A stretch of 64,000 bases of DNA from an uncultured Moraxella sp. (GCA_943908425.1 CALTTC010000003.1:1-64000), one strand, 5' to 3'. Shown: positions 8,663-17,257, counted from the first letter of the stretch. The notes: generated from the sequence alone by a model not told the origin. Program-made: numbers and translations.

Positions 8663-8687
8663 TTTTAACAATTGCTATTTGTTAAAA
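8663..8687 (+). promoter_or_regulatory. 25-bp palindrome in the ccoN / SCP2-like divergent region
   Basis: TTTTAACAA (8663-8671) and TTGTTAAAA (8679-8687) are a perfect 9-bp inverted repeat with a 7-base spacer, 40 bases before the start of the SCP2-like gene. The symmetry and spacing suit a dimeric regulator. It is very AT-rich, so chance cannot be excluded. Confidence 0.45.
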
Positions 8688-8726
8688 TAAACGCTAAAAT
8701 GCCCAAAAACAGTCTGAGCCAGCGTT

Positions 8727-9104
8727 ATGTATCTTTTTTTAAGTCCCAAATGGTTTGATTATGTGGCCAAATGCAATGACGAAGTGGGCGATTTACCTTT
8801 ATCGCCGAACCTACAGCGCCTTGTCATCAATGTGCAATTAGAGAATGGCACAAGCCTACATTTAGCAAAAGGAAAAATCTGGCAAGGATTACACGATAGA
8901 GCTATTGCCACGGTAAGCTGTGACCAAGCGACTCTGACCGAACTTATCGCCAGTCAAGAAGTTAATAGCGCTTTAAGCGCATTTTTGGCGGGTAAAATTC
9001 AAATTGCTGGCGATATGTCCGCCCTATTAACCCTAAAAAGCGCCCCAAGTAGCGAACTAAAAGCTTTTTATAAGCAAATTCTGCAAAATACTCACCTGCC
9101 CTAA
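8727..9104 (+). CDS. SCP2 sterol-binding-domain-like protein
   Basis: A 125-residue soluble protein resembling the SCP2-type lipid-binding fold seen at the N-terminus of UbiJ. The region residues 20-95 shows the alternating strands of this fold, including LVINVQLENGTSLHLAKGKI and AGKIQIAGDMSALLTL, the latter like the conserved G(K/R)hxhxGDhxhhhxL segment. It lacks the long C-terminal extension of UbiJ. It is transcribed away from ccoN and ends seven bases before the stop of a convergent gene. The ligand and pathway are unknown. Confidence 0.65.
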   Translation: MYLFLSPKWFDYVAKCNDEVGDLPLSPNLQRLVINVQLENGTSLHLAKGKIWQGLHDRAIATVSCDQATLTELIASQEVNSALSAFLAGKIQIAGDMSALLTLKSAPSSELKAFYKQILQNTHLP

Positions 9105-9111
9105 TTTGCCC

Positions 9112-9741
9112 CTACAATCTACCGCCAAGGGTCGGTAAATGCCAGTCAAAACGCATTGCTAGCATTCTAACCACAAAAATCGTCCCAAGCATTGCTGCCT
9201 CGCGTAACACCCCCACTACCCCCAGTTGCTGTAAAACAAAGTATACTACACAGCCTGCAATACTGGCACTGATATAAATCTCTTTTTGTAGGACAAGCGG
9301 AATTTCATTACAAATCATATCGCGCATAATCCCCCCGGCAATGCTTGTTAATACCGCCATCATCACACAGATAACAGGGGGCATATTAAAACTTGTCGCC
9401 ACGCCAAAGCCAATCACACTAAAAGCAGCAAGCCCAATGGCATCAAAGAATTTGAGCATACCGTCAATTTTGTGGGAATAATTGATAAAGACTTGCACCA
9501 GCAGCGACACCGCCGTAATGACATATAAATAACTTAAATCTTGTGTCCAAAACACAGGGTTGCGGCCTAGTATCACATCACGAATGGTTCCACCCCCAAT
9601 GGCATTGACCATTGACACCAAGATACAGCCAAAAAAATCAAATTTTTTGTGCATTGCCAAAATTGTCCCAGCAGTGGCACAGGCAATAATGCCAAGCATA
9701 TCCAAGACATATATCACCATATCCGCAGAGATTGTAAGCAT
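9112..9741 (-). CDS. TRIC / UPF0126 family membrane protein (YadS/YicG-like)
   Basis: A 209-residue protein with about seven membrane helices made of two repeated halves. Each half has the glycine-rich motif followed by RD: IGGGTIRDVILGRNPVFW near residue 48 and IAGGIMRDMICNEIPL near residue 134. This is the signature of the bacterial trimeric cation channel (TRIC) family; a role in K+ or glycine transport has been proposed for relatives. Transcribed alone on the minus strand. The physiological substrate is not evident here. Confidence 0.88.
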   Translation of the reverse strand: MLTISADMVIYVLDMLGIIACATAGTILAMHKKFDFFGCILVSMVNAIGGGTIRDVILGRNPVFWTQDLSYLYVITAVSLLVQVFINYSHKIDGMLKFFDAIGLAAFSVIGFGVATSFNMPPVICVMMAVLTSIAGGIMRDMICNEIPLVLQKEIYISASIAGCVVYFVLQQLGVVGVLREAAMLGTIFVVRMLAMRFDWHLPTLGGRL

Positions 9742-9857
9742 TATTGACCTTGATTTGACTAATTGACCGTAACTTGACAGCTGACCTCGCCAAAAACACC
9801 GTAAATTTGGCTAATGTTAATTAAAAAAGTGGCTTTGAGTGATTTTTTGGTTGGTTT

Positions 9858-9885
9858 TTCTTTATAAATAATTCTTTATAAATAA
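9858..9885. repeat. Two exact copies of a 14-bp unit
   Basis: TTCTTTATAAATAA occurs twice head to tail (9858-9871 and 9872-9885) in the spacer between the TRIC-like gene and queE. It is one of several exact tandem duplications of 14-17 bp in spacers of this window. Confidence 0.9.
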
Positions 9886-9943
9886 TAAACCATTTTATTT
9901 TAACTTGAGCGTGAATATTCAAACTTACCAAGCCCCTAGCTAA

Positions 9944-10738
9944 CTATTTACCCTTAGCATCTGCCCAAATCAGCTTATGTAACTGTAATTGCAAGCGTAC
10001 AGGCAACGCATCTGCCAACATCCACTCAGCAAGCTTTGTGGCAATATTGGGTACATCGGTACTTGGCGTGCTAGCATTGGGTGTATCAGTATTGGACGTA
10101 TTAGTGGTTGGCTTATTAGTGGTTGGCGTATCATTAAAACCAATGGTGAACATCGGTGAAAACCACACCACCCCCACTTTTTTATGCAACTGGTGTTCAA
10201 GCAGTTTTGCTTTTGCCCAGTCATAATCAGCACGGTCGGCAATCACAATTTTTAGTTGGTCGTTTTGGGTTAAATATGCCAAATTGTCCCATAAGTTTTT
10301 TGCCACTTCTCCTGATGATGGTGTTTTTAAGTCCATCACTTTTGATACCGCTGTTGGCACATTGGCAACAGACAACGCCCCTGCCGTTTCAAGCGATATT
10401 TCATAGCCATTTTGTAGTAACAACTGCATCAAATGAATCGCATTGGGCTGGGCTAGTGGCTCACCCCCTGTTAAGCACACCCTATGGCAAGGATAATTTG
10501 CCACTTTTGCCAAAATAGCCTGCAAGCTCATACGCTCGCCACCGCTAAACGCATAAGTGGTATCGCAATAACTGCACCTTAAAGGACAGCCTGTCAGACG
10601 CACAAAAACGGTGGGCAACCCTGACGTTAAGGCCTCCCCTTGTAAGGAATAAAAAATCTCACTGATTTTAAGACCAGCGTCAGGGTCGCTTGTGGGGATT
10701 TGGGTATTACGTAAGCGATTGGTCAAAGCGTTACTCAC
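9944..10738 (-). CDS. queE: 7-carboxy-7-deazaguanine synthase QueE
   Basis: Radical-SAM enzyme that makes 7-carboxy-7-deazaguanine, the ring-contraction step in queuosine synthesis. The cluster motif is GCPLRCSYCDTTYAF (residues 50-64, CxxxCxxC), followed by CLTGGEPL and LETAG. The C-terminal VWFSPMF and LPVRLQLQLHKLIW segments match the family. Between them is a 30-residue Thr/Asn/Pro-rich insertion (202-231) with five-residue periodicity that is not typical of the family. Its start overlaps the queH stop by four bases. Confidence 0.95.
   Translation of the reverse strand: MSNALTNRLRNTQIPTSDPDAGLKISEIFYSLQGEALTSGLPTVFVRLTGCPLRCSYCDTTYAFSGGERMSLQAILAKVANYPCHRVCLTGGEPLAQPNAIHLMQLLLQNGYEISLETAGALSVANVPTAVSKVMDLKTPSSGEVAKNLWDNLAYLTQNDQLKIVIADRADYDWAKAKLLEHQLHKKVGVVWFSPMFTIGFNDTPTTNKPTTNTSNTDTPNASTPSTDVPNIATKLAEWMLADALPVRLQLQLHKLIWADAKGK
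10046..10135 (-). repeat. Six degenerate 15-bp units inside queE
   Basis: About six consecutive 15-bp units can be aligned here; on the plus strand examples are AGTATTGGACGTATT and twice AGTGGTTGGCNTATT. The unit is five codons, and the peptide is periodic: DTPTT, NKPTT, NTSNT, DTPNA, STPST, DVPNI. The stretch is flanked by conserved QueE sequence, so it is an in-frame expansion. The units resemble those in the hydrolase gene near 52.0 kb (AGTATTGGTTAAATT). Confidence 0.85.
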
Positions 10739-11382
10739 CCTTGATAAAATTTCACGCCAAGCTTAATCCGCTCTCGCCCTGTCGCTAGGCGATGATTGTT
10801 GGTGTCTCGCAAAGAATAAGCACAACCACAGTATTCTTGTTGATAAAATTCCTCTCGTTTGCTAATCTCAATCATTCGTGCCGAGCCGCCGCCTTTACGC
10901 CAATTATAATCCCAGTATTCAAGTCCCTCATAAGGGGCAACCGCACGCTTACCGCAATCATTGATTTGATTCATATCTTTCCAACGTGAAATACCCAAAG
11001 AGCTGGTCAAAATCGGAAAATTGTTTTCATAAGCGTACAACGCTGCCCGCTCAAAACGCATATCAAAACACATCGTACAGCGAATGCCACGCTCAGGCTC
11101 ATCTTCCATTCCCTTAGCACGCAAAAACCATTCGTCCTTATCGTAATCAGCATCAATAAACTCAATGCCAAATTGCTCGGCAAAGCGAATATTTTCATTT
11201 TTACGAATTTCGTACTCTTTTAAAGGGTGAATGTTGGGATTATAAAAATAAATCGTAAAATCAATGCCTGATGCCTGCATTGCCTCCATCACCTCCCCAG
11301 AACACGGAGCACAGCACGAGTGCAATAATACTTTTTTTTGCCCATTAGGCGGGGTCAATATCGGTCTTGTCTTAGTTGTCAT
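10735..11382 (-). CDS. queH: Epoxyqueuosine reductase QueH
   Basis: Non-cobalamin epoxyqueuosine reductase, the last step of queuosine formation in tRNA. The 215-residue protein carries the family cysteines: the adjacent pair in LLHSCCAPCSGEV near residue 23, RCTMCFDMR near residue 106 and EYCGCAYSLRDTN near residue 185. These bind the [4Fe-4S] and second iron centre in characterised QueH. It overlaps queE by four bases, so the two form a queuosine operon. A 507-bp repeat-rich spacer lies upstream. Confidence 0.93.
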   Translation of the reverse strand: MTTKTRPILTPPNGQKKVLLHSCCAPCSGEVMEAMQASGIDFTIYFYNPNIHPLKEYEIRKNENIRFAEQFGIEFIDADYDKDEWFLRAKGMEDEPERGIRCTMCFDMRFERAALYAYENNFPILTSSLGISRWKDMNQINDCGKRAVAPYEGLEYWDYNWRKGGGSARMIEISKREEFYQQEYCGCAYSLRDTNNHRLATGRERIKLGVKFYQG

Positions 11383-11889
11383 AAGCTTGCCTATGTTGTT
11401 GATTATTGGTTAATCGTTACTGTTTTGGATTAAACTTGTTTTGGTTAAACTTGTTTTAATTAAGACTATTGGTCAATTTGGTTGTTTTAAGCCATCAACT
11501 CACAGCGATTTTTAAACGTTTGGGGTTTTAAAAGCTTGAGATTTAAAGCTTGAGATTTTTAACAGCTTTAAATAAAGAGCTAAACTAAGCAACAAAACCA
11601 CCCTAGCACTACACTAAGCTGTTATTAACTCACCTTTAACAGTCAATCGCTTCGCTTAACAGTCAATCTCGCCTTTAAACAATTACTCGCCTTAAAATCA
11701 TACCCCCAAACGTTGCAATAAGCCATTGATTTAGGTTATTGATTTAGTCTGTGTTTATTTTGGCTATGTTTATTTTGCTGTATTTGTTTTGGCTGTTTAT
11801 CGCCAAACACGCTCGCTATAGCTATCACTTACCATTGATTGCACTTAACATTGATTGTTTTAAAAGCAAACGTGTAATAGCCAAACAAA
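11383..11889. repeat. Repeat-rich spacer between dapD and queH
   Basis: No gene is seen. The spacer holds several adjacent duplications: TTAAACTTGTTTTGG next to a copy differing at two bases (11430-11459), AAAGCTTGAGATTT twice exactly (11531-11558), and TGTTTATTTTGGCTA next to a copy differing at four bases (11752-11781). Looser copies of AACAGTCAATC and ATTGATTTAG are also present. Promoters for queH must lie here, but I cannot place them with confidence, and no preQ1 riboswitch was recognised. Confidence 0.8.
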
Positions 11890-12708
11890 TTAAGCCGACC
11901 GCAACAACTCATTGACGCTTGTTTTGGCACGAGTTTTTTCGTCCACTTGTTTGACAATCACCGCACAATATAAACTATGCGACCCATCATCGCTTGGCAA
12001 ACTGCCAGGAACTACCACTGACCCTGCAGGGATACGCCCATAGCTAATCTTGCCTGTTTCACGGTTATAGATTTTTGTGGATTGTCCAATGTACACGCCC
12101 ATTGAAATCACCGAGCCTGTCTCAACAATCACCCCTTCTACAATCTCACTTCTTGCCCCAATAAAGCAGTTGTCTTCAATAATGGTTGGGCTTGCCTGCA
12201 ATGGCTCAAGCACCCCACCAATACCCACGCCCCCTGACAAATGCACGTTTTTGCCAATTTGGGCACACGAGCCAACCGTCGCCCAAGTATCCACCATCGT
12301 CCCTTCATCAATATAAGCACCGATATTGACATAAGATGGCATTAGCACCACATTTTTGCCAATAAATGCCCCTTTTCTGGCAACAGCAGGCGGTACAACA
12401 CGCACCCCCGCTTGGCTAAATTCGTCCATACCCCAACCGCCAAATTTACTGGCAACTTTATCAAAAAATTGCAAATCGCCGTCGCCCATCGGCAAATTAT
12501 CGTTGATTTTAAAGGACAACAACACTGCTTTTTTGACCCATTCATTAACCACCCAATCGCCATCTATTTTTTGTGCCACACGCAAACTGCCGTTATCTAG
12601 CTGATTTAAGGTGTCGTTGACGGCATCACGAATTGGTTTTGGGCAGTCTTTGGCGGTAAAATTGGCACGGTCAATAAAGGCTTGTTCAATTAGGGCTTGG
12701 ACAGACAT
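11890..12708 (-). CDS. dapD: Tetrahydrodipicolinate N-succinyltransferase
   Basis: Succinylates tetrahydrodipicolinate in the lysine and diaminopimelate pathway, supplying cell-wall precursor. The protein has 272 residues, close to the 274 of E. coli DapD. An N-terminal helical domain is followed by a left-handed beta-helix of hexapeptide repeats (IGAYIDEGTMVDTWATVGS, IGKNVHLSGGVGIGG, VSMGVYIGQSTKI type) and the conserved RVVPPAVARKGAFIG. The start is set at ATG 12708, with AAGGA six bases upstream. The longer TTG start at 12732 has no ribosome site and would add eight residues. Confidence 0.95.
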   Translation of the reverse strand: MSVQALIEQAFIDRANFTAKDCPKPIRDAVNDTLNQLDNGSLRVAQKIDGDWVVNEWVKKAVLLSFKINDNLPMGDGDLQFFDKVASKFGGWGMDEFSQAGVRVVPPAVARKGAFIGKNVVLMPSYVNIGAYIDEGTMVDTWATVGSCAQIGKNVHLSGGVGIGGVLEPLQASPTIIEDNCFIGARSEIVEGVIVETGSVISMGVYIGQSTKIYNRETGKISYGRIPAGSVVVPGSLPSDDGSHSLYCAVIVKQVDEKTRAKTSVNELLRSA

Positions 12709-13205
12709 AGCATTCCTTAAATAAAGCGTCAATAAAAAGAACTATTGTCGCTAATTTTTTGATATTTGTCAAAACTTATCACAAAATATCAACCAATTTT
12801 TAATGTCTTATCGTTTAGCCCTTTCATCATTGAGCCATTGAACCACAAGCCATTTGGGTTAATTGATAATTAAGGTAATTGTAACGTTTAAATTTAGCAA
12901 GCTTAATCTCAGTCAAGCTTAATCTCAGTCAAGTTTGTTATTGGACAATCTCTGCTCCCGCCCCTAATACAACCCATTATCGCCCAATTTCACACTGTAT
13001 CGTTTTATTTTCACCTTTATTCGCTATTTTATAAAGCTTGTTTTGTAAAGCTTGTTTAAAAATTTGCGGTTTTATCAAACTCACCCTTTGTCCATTACCG
13101 CCTTTAATTGCCATTTTGGCATATCCATTACCCATTTTTGACTTGTCAATCCATAAGCAAAGCTTTATGATAAGCACTTTAGCAATGAGTATTTGGGAGC
13201 GACAA
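12709..13205. repeat. Repeat-bearing spacer between divergent dapD and cysK
   Basis: No convincing gene. It holds an exact 16-bp tandem duplication AAGCTTAATCTCAGTC (12899-12914 and 12915-12930) and a 14-bp one starting TAAAGCTTGTTT (13032-13045 and 13046-13059, differing at the last two bases). A plus-strand frame extends cysK upstream through this area, but its peptide has no family resemblance and is not counted. Promoters of both genes must lie here; none was placed. Confidence 0.75.
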
Positions 13206-14201
13206 ATGACACAACAAAATAACTTAAGCCACACAATTTTTGACAACAACGCTGACGCAACAGGCAATACGCCACTGGTTCGCCTAAACCGACTTATGCC
13301 AAAAGGGGTCTGCGTGCTTGCCAAAATTGAAAGTCGCAACCCTGCTTTTTCGGTCAAATGCCGTATTGGGGCAGGAATGATAAAAGATGCTGAAAACACA
13401 GGCAAACTAACGCACGGTATGCACATCATTGAACCAACCAGTGGCAATACAGGCATTGCCTTGGCATTTGTTGCCGCCGCCAAAGGCTATCCTATTACAC
13501 TGACCATGCCGTCATCAATGAGTATGGAACGACGTAAAGTGCTAAAAGCCCTTGGGGCAAATTTGGTGCTGACCGAGCCTGCCTTGGGAATGAAAGGGGC
13601 ACTAGACAAAGCTCAAGCCATTTTTGACAGCAATCCTGACCACTATTTTATGCCCGCCCAATTTGACAACCCTGCCAATCCGCAAACACACCACGATACC
13701 ACCGCCACCGAAATTGACCAAGCAGTGGCTGGCAACATTGATGCTATCGTGGCAGGCGTGGGGACAGGCGGTACAATTTCAGGGATTAGCCGTTATTTTA
13801 AACAAACCAAGGGTCGGCGTGATTTTTATAGCGTTGCCGTTGAGCCAAGCGAATCGCCTATTATTGCCCAACGCCTAAAAGGTGAGCCAATCAGCCCTGC
13901 TCCCCACAAGATTCAAGGCATTGGGGCAAATTTTATCCCAAATAATCTTGCCCTTGATTTGCTTGACGAAGCCATTGGCGTCAGTAGCAATGACGCTGTT
14001 ACTTGGGCAAGACGAGCAATGGTAGAAGAAGGCATTTTGTGCGGTATTTCATCAGGGGCGGCATTAAAAGTGGCATTTGAGTTGGCAAGCCGTGAGACCA
14101 TGCAAGGCAAAACCATTGTGGTGATTTTGCCTGACGGCGGTGAACGCTATTTATCGTCTGTTTTATTTGATGGCTTATTTACTGGCGAAAATTTTAGTTA
14201 A
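13206..14201 (+). CDS. cysK: Cysteine synthase A (O-acetylserine sulfhydrylase)
   Basis: PLP enzyme that makes cysteine from O-acetylserine and sulfide. The 331-residue protein begins with NTPLVRLNRL, the lysine that binds PLP lies in NPAFSVKCRIGAGMI, the phosphate-binding loop is GVGTGGTISG and the substrate loop is EPTSGNTGIALA. The SVKCRIG form matches CysK rather than CysM. The start is set at ATG 13206 with GGGAG seven bases upstream; an in-frame start at 13038 would add 56 unrelated residues. A terminator follows the stop by about 80 bases. Confidence 0.95.
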   Translation: MTQQNNLSHTIFDNNADATGNTPLVRLNRLMPKGVCVLAKIESRNPAFSVKCRIGAGMIKDAENTGKLTHGMHIIEPTSGNTGIALAFVAAAKGYPITLTMPSSMSMERRKVLKALGANLVLTEPALGMKGALDKAQAIFDSNPDHYFMPAQFDNPANPQTHHDTTATEIDQAVAGNIDAIVAGVGTGGTISGISRYFKQTKGRRDFYSVAVEPSESPIIAQRLKGEPISPAPHKIQGIGANFIPNNLALDLLDEAIGVSSNDAVTWARRAMVEEGILCGISSGAALKVAFELASRETMQGKTIVVILPDGGERYLSSVLFDGLFTGENFS

Positions 14202-14281
14202 TCTAATTTTGACAACCAAACTGGTTAAATAAAAAACTCGCTTTGGTTTTTAATCCCAAAATAGCAAGTATCTTAAGCGAC

Positions 14282-14308
14282 AAAAAGGGTAATTGATTTG
14301 CCCTTTTT
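14282..14308 (+). terminator. Rho-independent terminator after cysK
   Basis: AAAAAGGG (14282-14289) pairs with CCCTTTTT (14301-14308) across an 11-base loop, ending in five T. It lies about 80 bases downstream of the cysK stop. Confidence 0.8.
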
Positions 14309-14584
14309 ATGTCAATGCCAGTCGCAAATTAGCACCACCGGTTAATAAAACCATAGCCAATAAAACAGTTAGCTAAAAATATGGCAAGGGCAAAACCGCT
14401 GATAGCCCTTGCTATATAAAAAGCTAATTTAAACGCTTTAATAAAGGCTTAAAACAGCGACTTGATAAAACCTTTAATAAAACCTTAATCTAACAAAACC
14501 TTTAATCTAAAAAACTTTAAGCTTGCCTAAATCTATCTAAGCGAACAAATTTTTTTGGGCAGTAATATTTAAAACTGCACACTC
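14309..14584. other. Spacer between cysK and the FMN-binding protein gene
   Basis: The whole cysK to FMN-protein gap is 383 bp and holds no gene. Past the terminator there is a second hairpin, GCAAGGGC (14384-14391) with GCCCTTGC (14405-14412), which on the minus strand is followed by an A/T tract with five T and could end the convergent gene. Beyond it are degenerate copies of AAAACCTTTAATCT (about 14460-14515). Confidence 0.65.
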
Positions 14585-15091
14585 TTAAAACTGTACGCTA
14601 TGTGTTTTGCCCATATCGCTTGTGCCATCGCTGATGACTGCTGTTGCCATTTTAAATAACCCCACAAGGGCATTGGGCGACTGCCAATATTGAGCACCGT
14701 TAATCTCAACACAAATCAGCTGAACATTTGGGTCATCACGCCCTTCTGCAAAAAACGCCCCATCAAGCTCGCTCCACAACTCGTCTAACTTGACTTGGTC
14801 ATTGACAAGCGTAGCTGTACCATTGATAGACACATAGTCTTTATCTTTTGAGCCATAGGCGACATTGACTTGATGACGCTTTTCAATATCGGCGACTGTT
14901 TCGGTTTGTTTATGCCCAATAAACCAAATTTTACCATCGGCAAGCGTGGCTTGTTTTGTGGTCATCGGACACGCATGCAAATGCCCATCGGCGGTAATGG
15001 TTGTTAGCATAGCAAATTTGACACTGGAGATGATGGCATCAATAGCCTTGATGTGCTGTTCTTTGGTTAATTCGGTAGTTTGGTCGCCCAT
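14585..15091 (-). CDS. Pyridoxamine-phosphate-oxidase-like flavin-binding protein (general stress type)
   Basis: A 168-residue protein of the split-barrel flavin-binding family related to general stress protein 26. The segment FAMLTTITADGHLHACPMT near residue 26, the KIWFIGHKQTETVADIEK segment and NVAYGSKDKDYVSINGTA match the barrel strands that hold FMN or F420. It starts at ATG 15091 with GGAAAT before it. It stands alone on the minus strand. Biochemical activity is not predictable; relatives act in oxidative or salt stress responses. Confidence 0.82.
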   Translation of the reverse strand: MGDQTTELTKEQHIKAIDAIISSVKFAMLTTITADGHLHACPMTTKQATLADGKIWFIGHKQTETVADIEKRHQVNVAYGSKDKDYVSINGTATLVNDQVKLDELWSELDGAFFAEGRDDPNVQLICVEINGAQYWQSPNALVGLFKMATAVISDGTSDMGKTHSVQF

Positions 15092-15545
15092 TTGATTTCC
15101 TTACATAAGTTATTAGGTTTCAAATACTATAGCATGACACCGATGCCGACATTGTTATTGTTTGGTTTATGCTGTCATAGTTTTGTAAATGCTTTAAGGT
15201 GGTTTACAATATGTGACGTTGATGTATTACAACTTGGCTAAGATACTTTTTGTTTGCCATATAGGGGTACAATTTAGCATTACGCGACTTCAATGTTATC
15301 GCGCAATAACGGCAGATAGTCTGTACCTAGCCAATATTCTACTATCTGGACAGTATCTTTTATCCAGTTAAGATTGAGTGCAACTTGCTATTTGTTTGAA
15401 ATAAAGCTTATGATGAGTTTTTTTAATCATAAAATTAATTTTAATTACGAAAATTTACAAATATTTTGGTTTATAATTGTTCACATTATAGTCGTTTTGT
15501 TTTATAATAGAACCAACAACCCATCTCAGCAAGAGACCTGTAAGT
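15092..15545. other. 454-bp spacer upstream of the desaturase gene
   Basis: No gene is evident. The segment 15260-15390 is less AT-rich than the rest and has one 26-codon open stretch on the minus strand (peptide starting IKDTVQIVEYWLG) that has no start codon in context and was not recognised; it may be a decayed fragment. The last 80 bases hold the likely promoter of the desaturase. Confidence 0.5.
15480..15508 (+). promoter_or_regulatory. Candidate sigma-70 promoter of the desaturase gene
   Basis: A perfect -10 box TATAAT (15503-15508) has a partial -35 box TTCACA (15480-15485) 17 bases upstream. It lies 37 bases before the ATG of the desaturase gene. Confidence 0.5.
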
Positions 15546-16721
15546 ATGCAAAAAAACCCTGACAACAGCACCGATTTTGACAACGCACCCATCAACTGGA
15601 CACCTGCTATCGTGCTACTATCCACCTTATTGATTGCCTTAACGGTCGTGCCTTGGTACTTATGGCAATATGGCGTAAGCTTGGCAGTGTGGGCGTGGTT
15701 TGCAGTTTTTATGGTCTGGACGGGTATGAGTATAACCGCAGGTTATCACCGCCTAATGGCGCACCGTGCCTACGAGACGCACCCTGCCATCAAGTATTTT
15801 TTGCTACTTGGGGCAACGCTTGCTATGGAAAGCTCGGCTTATGATTGGTGCTCAGGACACCGTGAACACCATCGCCACGTTGATGACGAACACGATGACC
15901 CTTACGCTTCTACACGGGGATTTTTCTTTAGCCACATCGGTTGGATGTTAAAAAAATACCCAAGCGGTGAGTTTGATTACAAAAATATCCCCGACCTAAA
16001 ACAAGACAAAGTACTGGATTTTCAGCATAAATATTATGGGGCATTGGTGCTTGGCACAAACTTATTGATTGTGGGCGGTTTGGGGCTTGCCTTAAACGAT
16101 TTATGGGGAACGCTACTAATTGTGGGCATTTTACGCATTGTGCTTACCCATCATTTTACCTTTTTTATCAATTCGCTGTGCCATATGTACGGCTCACGTC
16201 CATTCACTGATGAAAATACCGCTCGCAATAACCCCATTCTTGCTTTATTTACTTGGGGCGAAGGCTATCACAATTACCATCACTATTTTCAATATGACTA
16301 TAGAAATGGGGTGAAATGGTGGCAATATGACCCAACCAAATGGTTTATTTTGGCACTGTCAAAACTTGGGCTTGCCAAAAATCTTAAAAAAGTGGACGAT
16401 TTGACCATTCGCCACGCCGAACTAACGATGAAATTTAAATATGCCCAAAACGAGATTGACAAGCACCCAACGCTTGATGACCGCCTAAGTGCCTTTAAAG
16501 AACATATCAGTGCCGAATACGAAGCATTTAGCAAAACAGTAGAAGAGTGGCACGCCATCAAAGCAGAAGCGGTACGCCTAAAACGCACCGAAGTTGCCGA
16601 GCAGTGGCACAAAACAGAACGGCAAATAAAAATGCGTTTTGCTGACATAGAACAAAAGATTTTGGCACACGGACAAGCCGTAGAACAAGCCTTTGCCAAT
16701 TATAAAGGCAAAACCGCATAA
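15546..16721 (+). CDS. Acyl-CoA type fatty-acid desaturase (delta-9 class)
   Basis: Membrane diiron desaturase that inserts a cis double bond in acyl chains. The three histidine boxes are present: HRLMAH (68-73), HREHH (105-109) and HNYHH (242-246), with four hydrophobic segments between them. The enzyme core ends near residue 280. A further 110 residues form a charged, helical tail rich in Glu, Lys and Ala (281-391) that looks like a coiled coil. A FabR/DesT-like regulator lies 6.4 kb downstream and could control it, but no operator was identified. A strong terminator follows. Confidence 0.92.
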   Translation: MQKNPDNSTDFDNAPINWTPAIVLLSTLLIALTVVPWYLWQYGVSLAVWAWFAVFMVWTGMSITAGYHRLMAHRAYETHPAIKYFLLLGATLAMESSAYDWCSGHREHHRHVDDEHDDPYASTRGFFFSHIGWMLKKYPSGEFDYKNIPDLKQDKVLDFQHKYYGALVLGTNLLIVGGLGLALNDLWGTLLIVGILRIVLTHHFTFFINSLCHMYGSRPFTDENTARNNPILALFTWGEGYHNYHHYFQYDYRNGVKWWQYDPTKWFILALSKLGLAKNLKKVDDLTIRHAELTMKFKYAQNEIDKHPTLDDRLSAFKEHISAEYEAFSKTVEEWHAIKAEAVRLKRTEVAEQWHKTERQIKMRFADIEQKILAHGQAVEQAFANYKGKTA

Positions 16722-16738
16722 GATTTTACCAAACATTT

Positions 16739-16769
16739 AAAAAAGACCGACATATTATCGGTCTTTTTT
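16739..16769. terminator. Bidirectional rho-independent terminator
   Basis: AAAAAAGACCGA (16739-16750) and TCGGTCTTTTTT (16758-16769) form a perfect 12-bp stem with a 7-base loop, between the convergent desaturase and lipoprotein genes. A and T tails make it active on both strands. Confidence 0.93.
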
Positions 16770-16794
16770 ATTGTGGATTTAAAACGACAGCTCA

Positions 16795-17190
16795 TTAAAG
16801 CTTAATCAGCCCCGCAAAAGGGGATTTTTGAATATAGTCGTTAGCACAGGCTTTCATTGACCCTTGCACGGCTTTAGCGACAATTTTGGGGCGCGCATTG
16901 CTATCCACAACCGCTGTGGCAGCTTCGGTTAAAGTGACCTGCTCTATACCGTGTTCACTGACGCACGTACAAATAGTGCCTGACACCTTGGCGTGTGCAT
17001 CTGTCCCCAAAAATGTCCCCAACACCTTCATATATTGATGATTGACAATATCGCTCTGGCATTTTTGGTGAATGGCTGATTTTAGTAGAGATTTGCCAGT
17101 TTGGGTAAGTGGATTTTGTGTGGTGCCGTCGGTGGTGGCACAGCCTGAAACGATGACACCCAGCGCACAAATTGCCATGAATTTTTTCAT
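16795..17190 (-). CDS. Hypothetical lipoprotein
   Basis: A 131-residue protein with a lipoprotein signal peptide: MKKFMAICALGVIVSGCATT, lipobox VSGC with Cys17. The mature part holds four more cysteines, including the CTC near residue 75, and ends KSPFAGLIKL. I do not recognise the family. Its own region between two convergent or co-directional neighbours suggests a single-gene unit. Likely attached to the periplasmic face of an envelope membrane. Confidence 0.75.
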   Translation of the reverse strand: MKKFMAICALGVIVSGCATTDGTTQNPLTQTGKSLLKSAIHQKCQSDIVNHQYMKVLGTFLGTDAHAKVSGTICTCVSEHGIEQVTLTEAATAVVDSNARPKIVAKAVQGSMKACANDYIQKSPFAGLIKL

Positions 17191-17257
17191 AAATGGTTAC
17201 CTTAGTTATTTTCCTAATAAATAATTATTGTATAGAAGGCTTAAGCGCAATGCAAGC

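Noticed and set aside
8459..8726. FNR/ANR site for ccoNOQP
   Set aside because: No TTGAT-N4-ATCAA or close variant was found on reading both strands by eye.
12977..13483. 168-residue minus-strand ORF opposite the cysK start
   Set aside because: It is antisense to a well conserved gene, has no ribosome site and no recognisable family.
15260..15390. Possible small gene on the minus strand in the desaturase upstream spacer
   Set aside because: Only 26 codons are open, with no start codon in context and no recognised family.
16298..16699. 133-residue minus-strand ORF opposite the desaturase tail
   Set aside because: Cys/Ser-rich translation is typical of an antisense frame of Lys/Glu/Ala-rich sequence.
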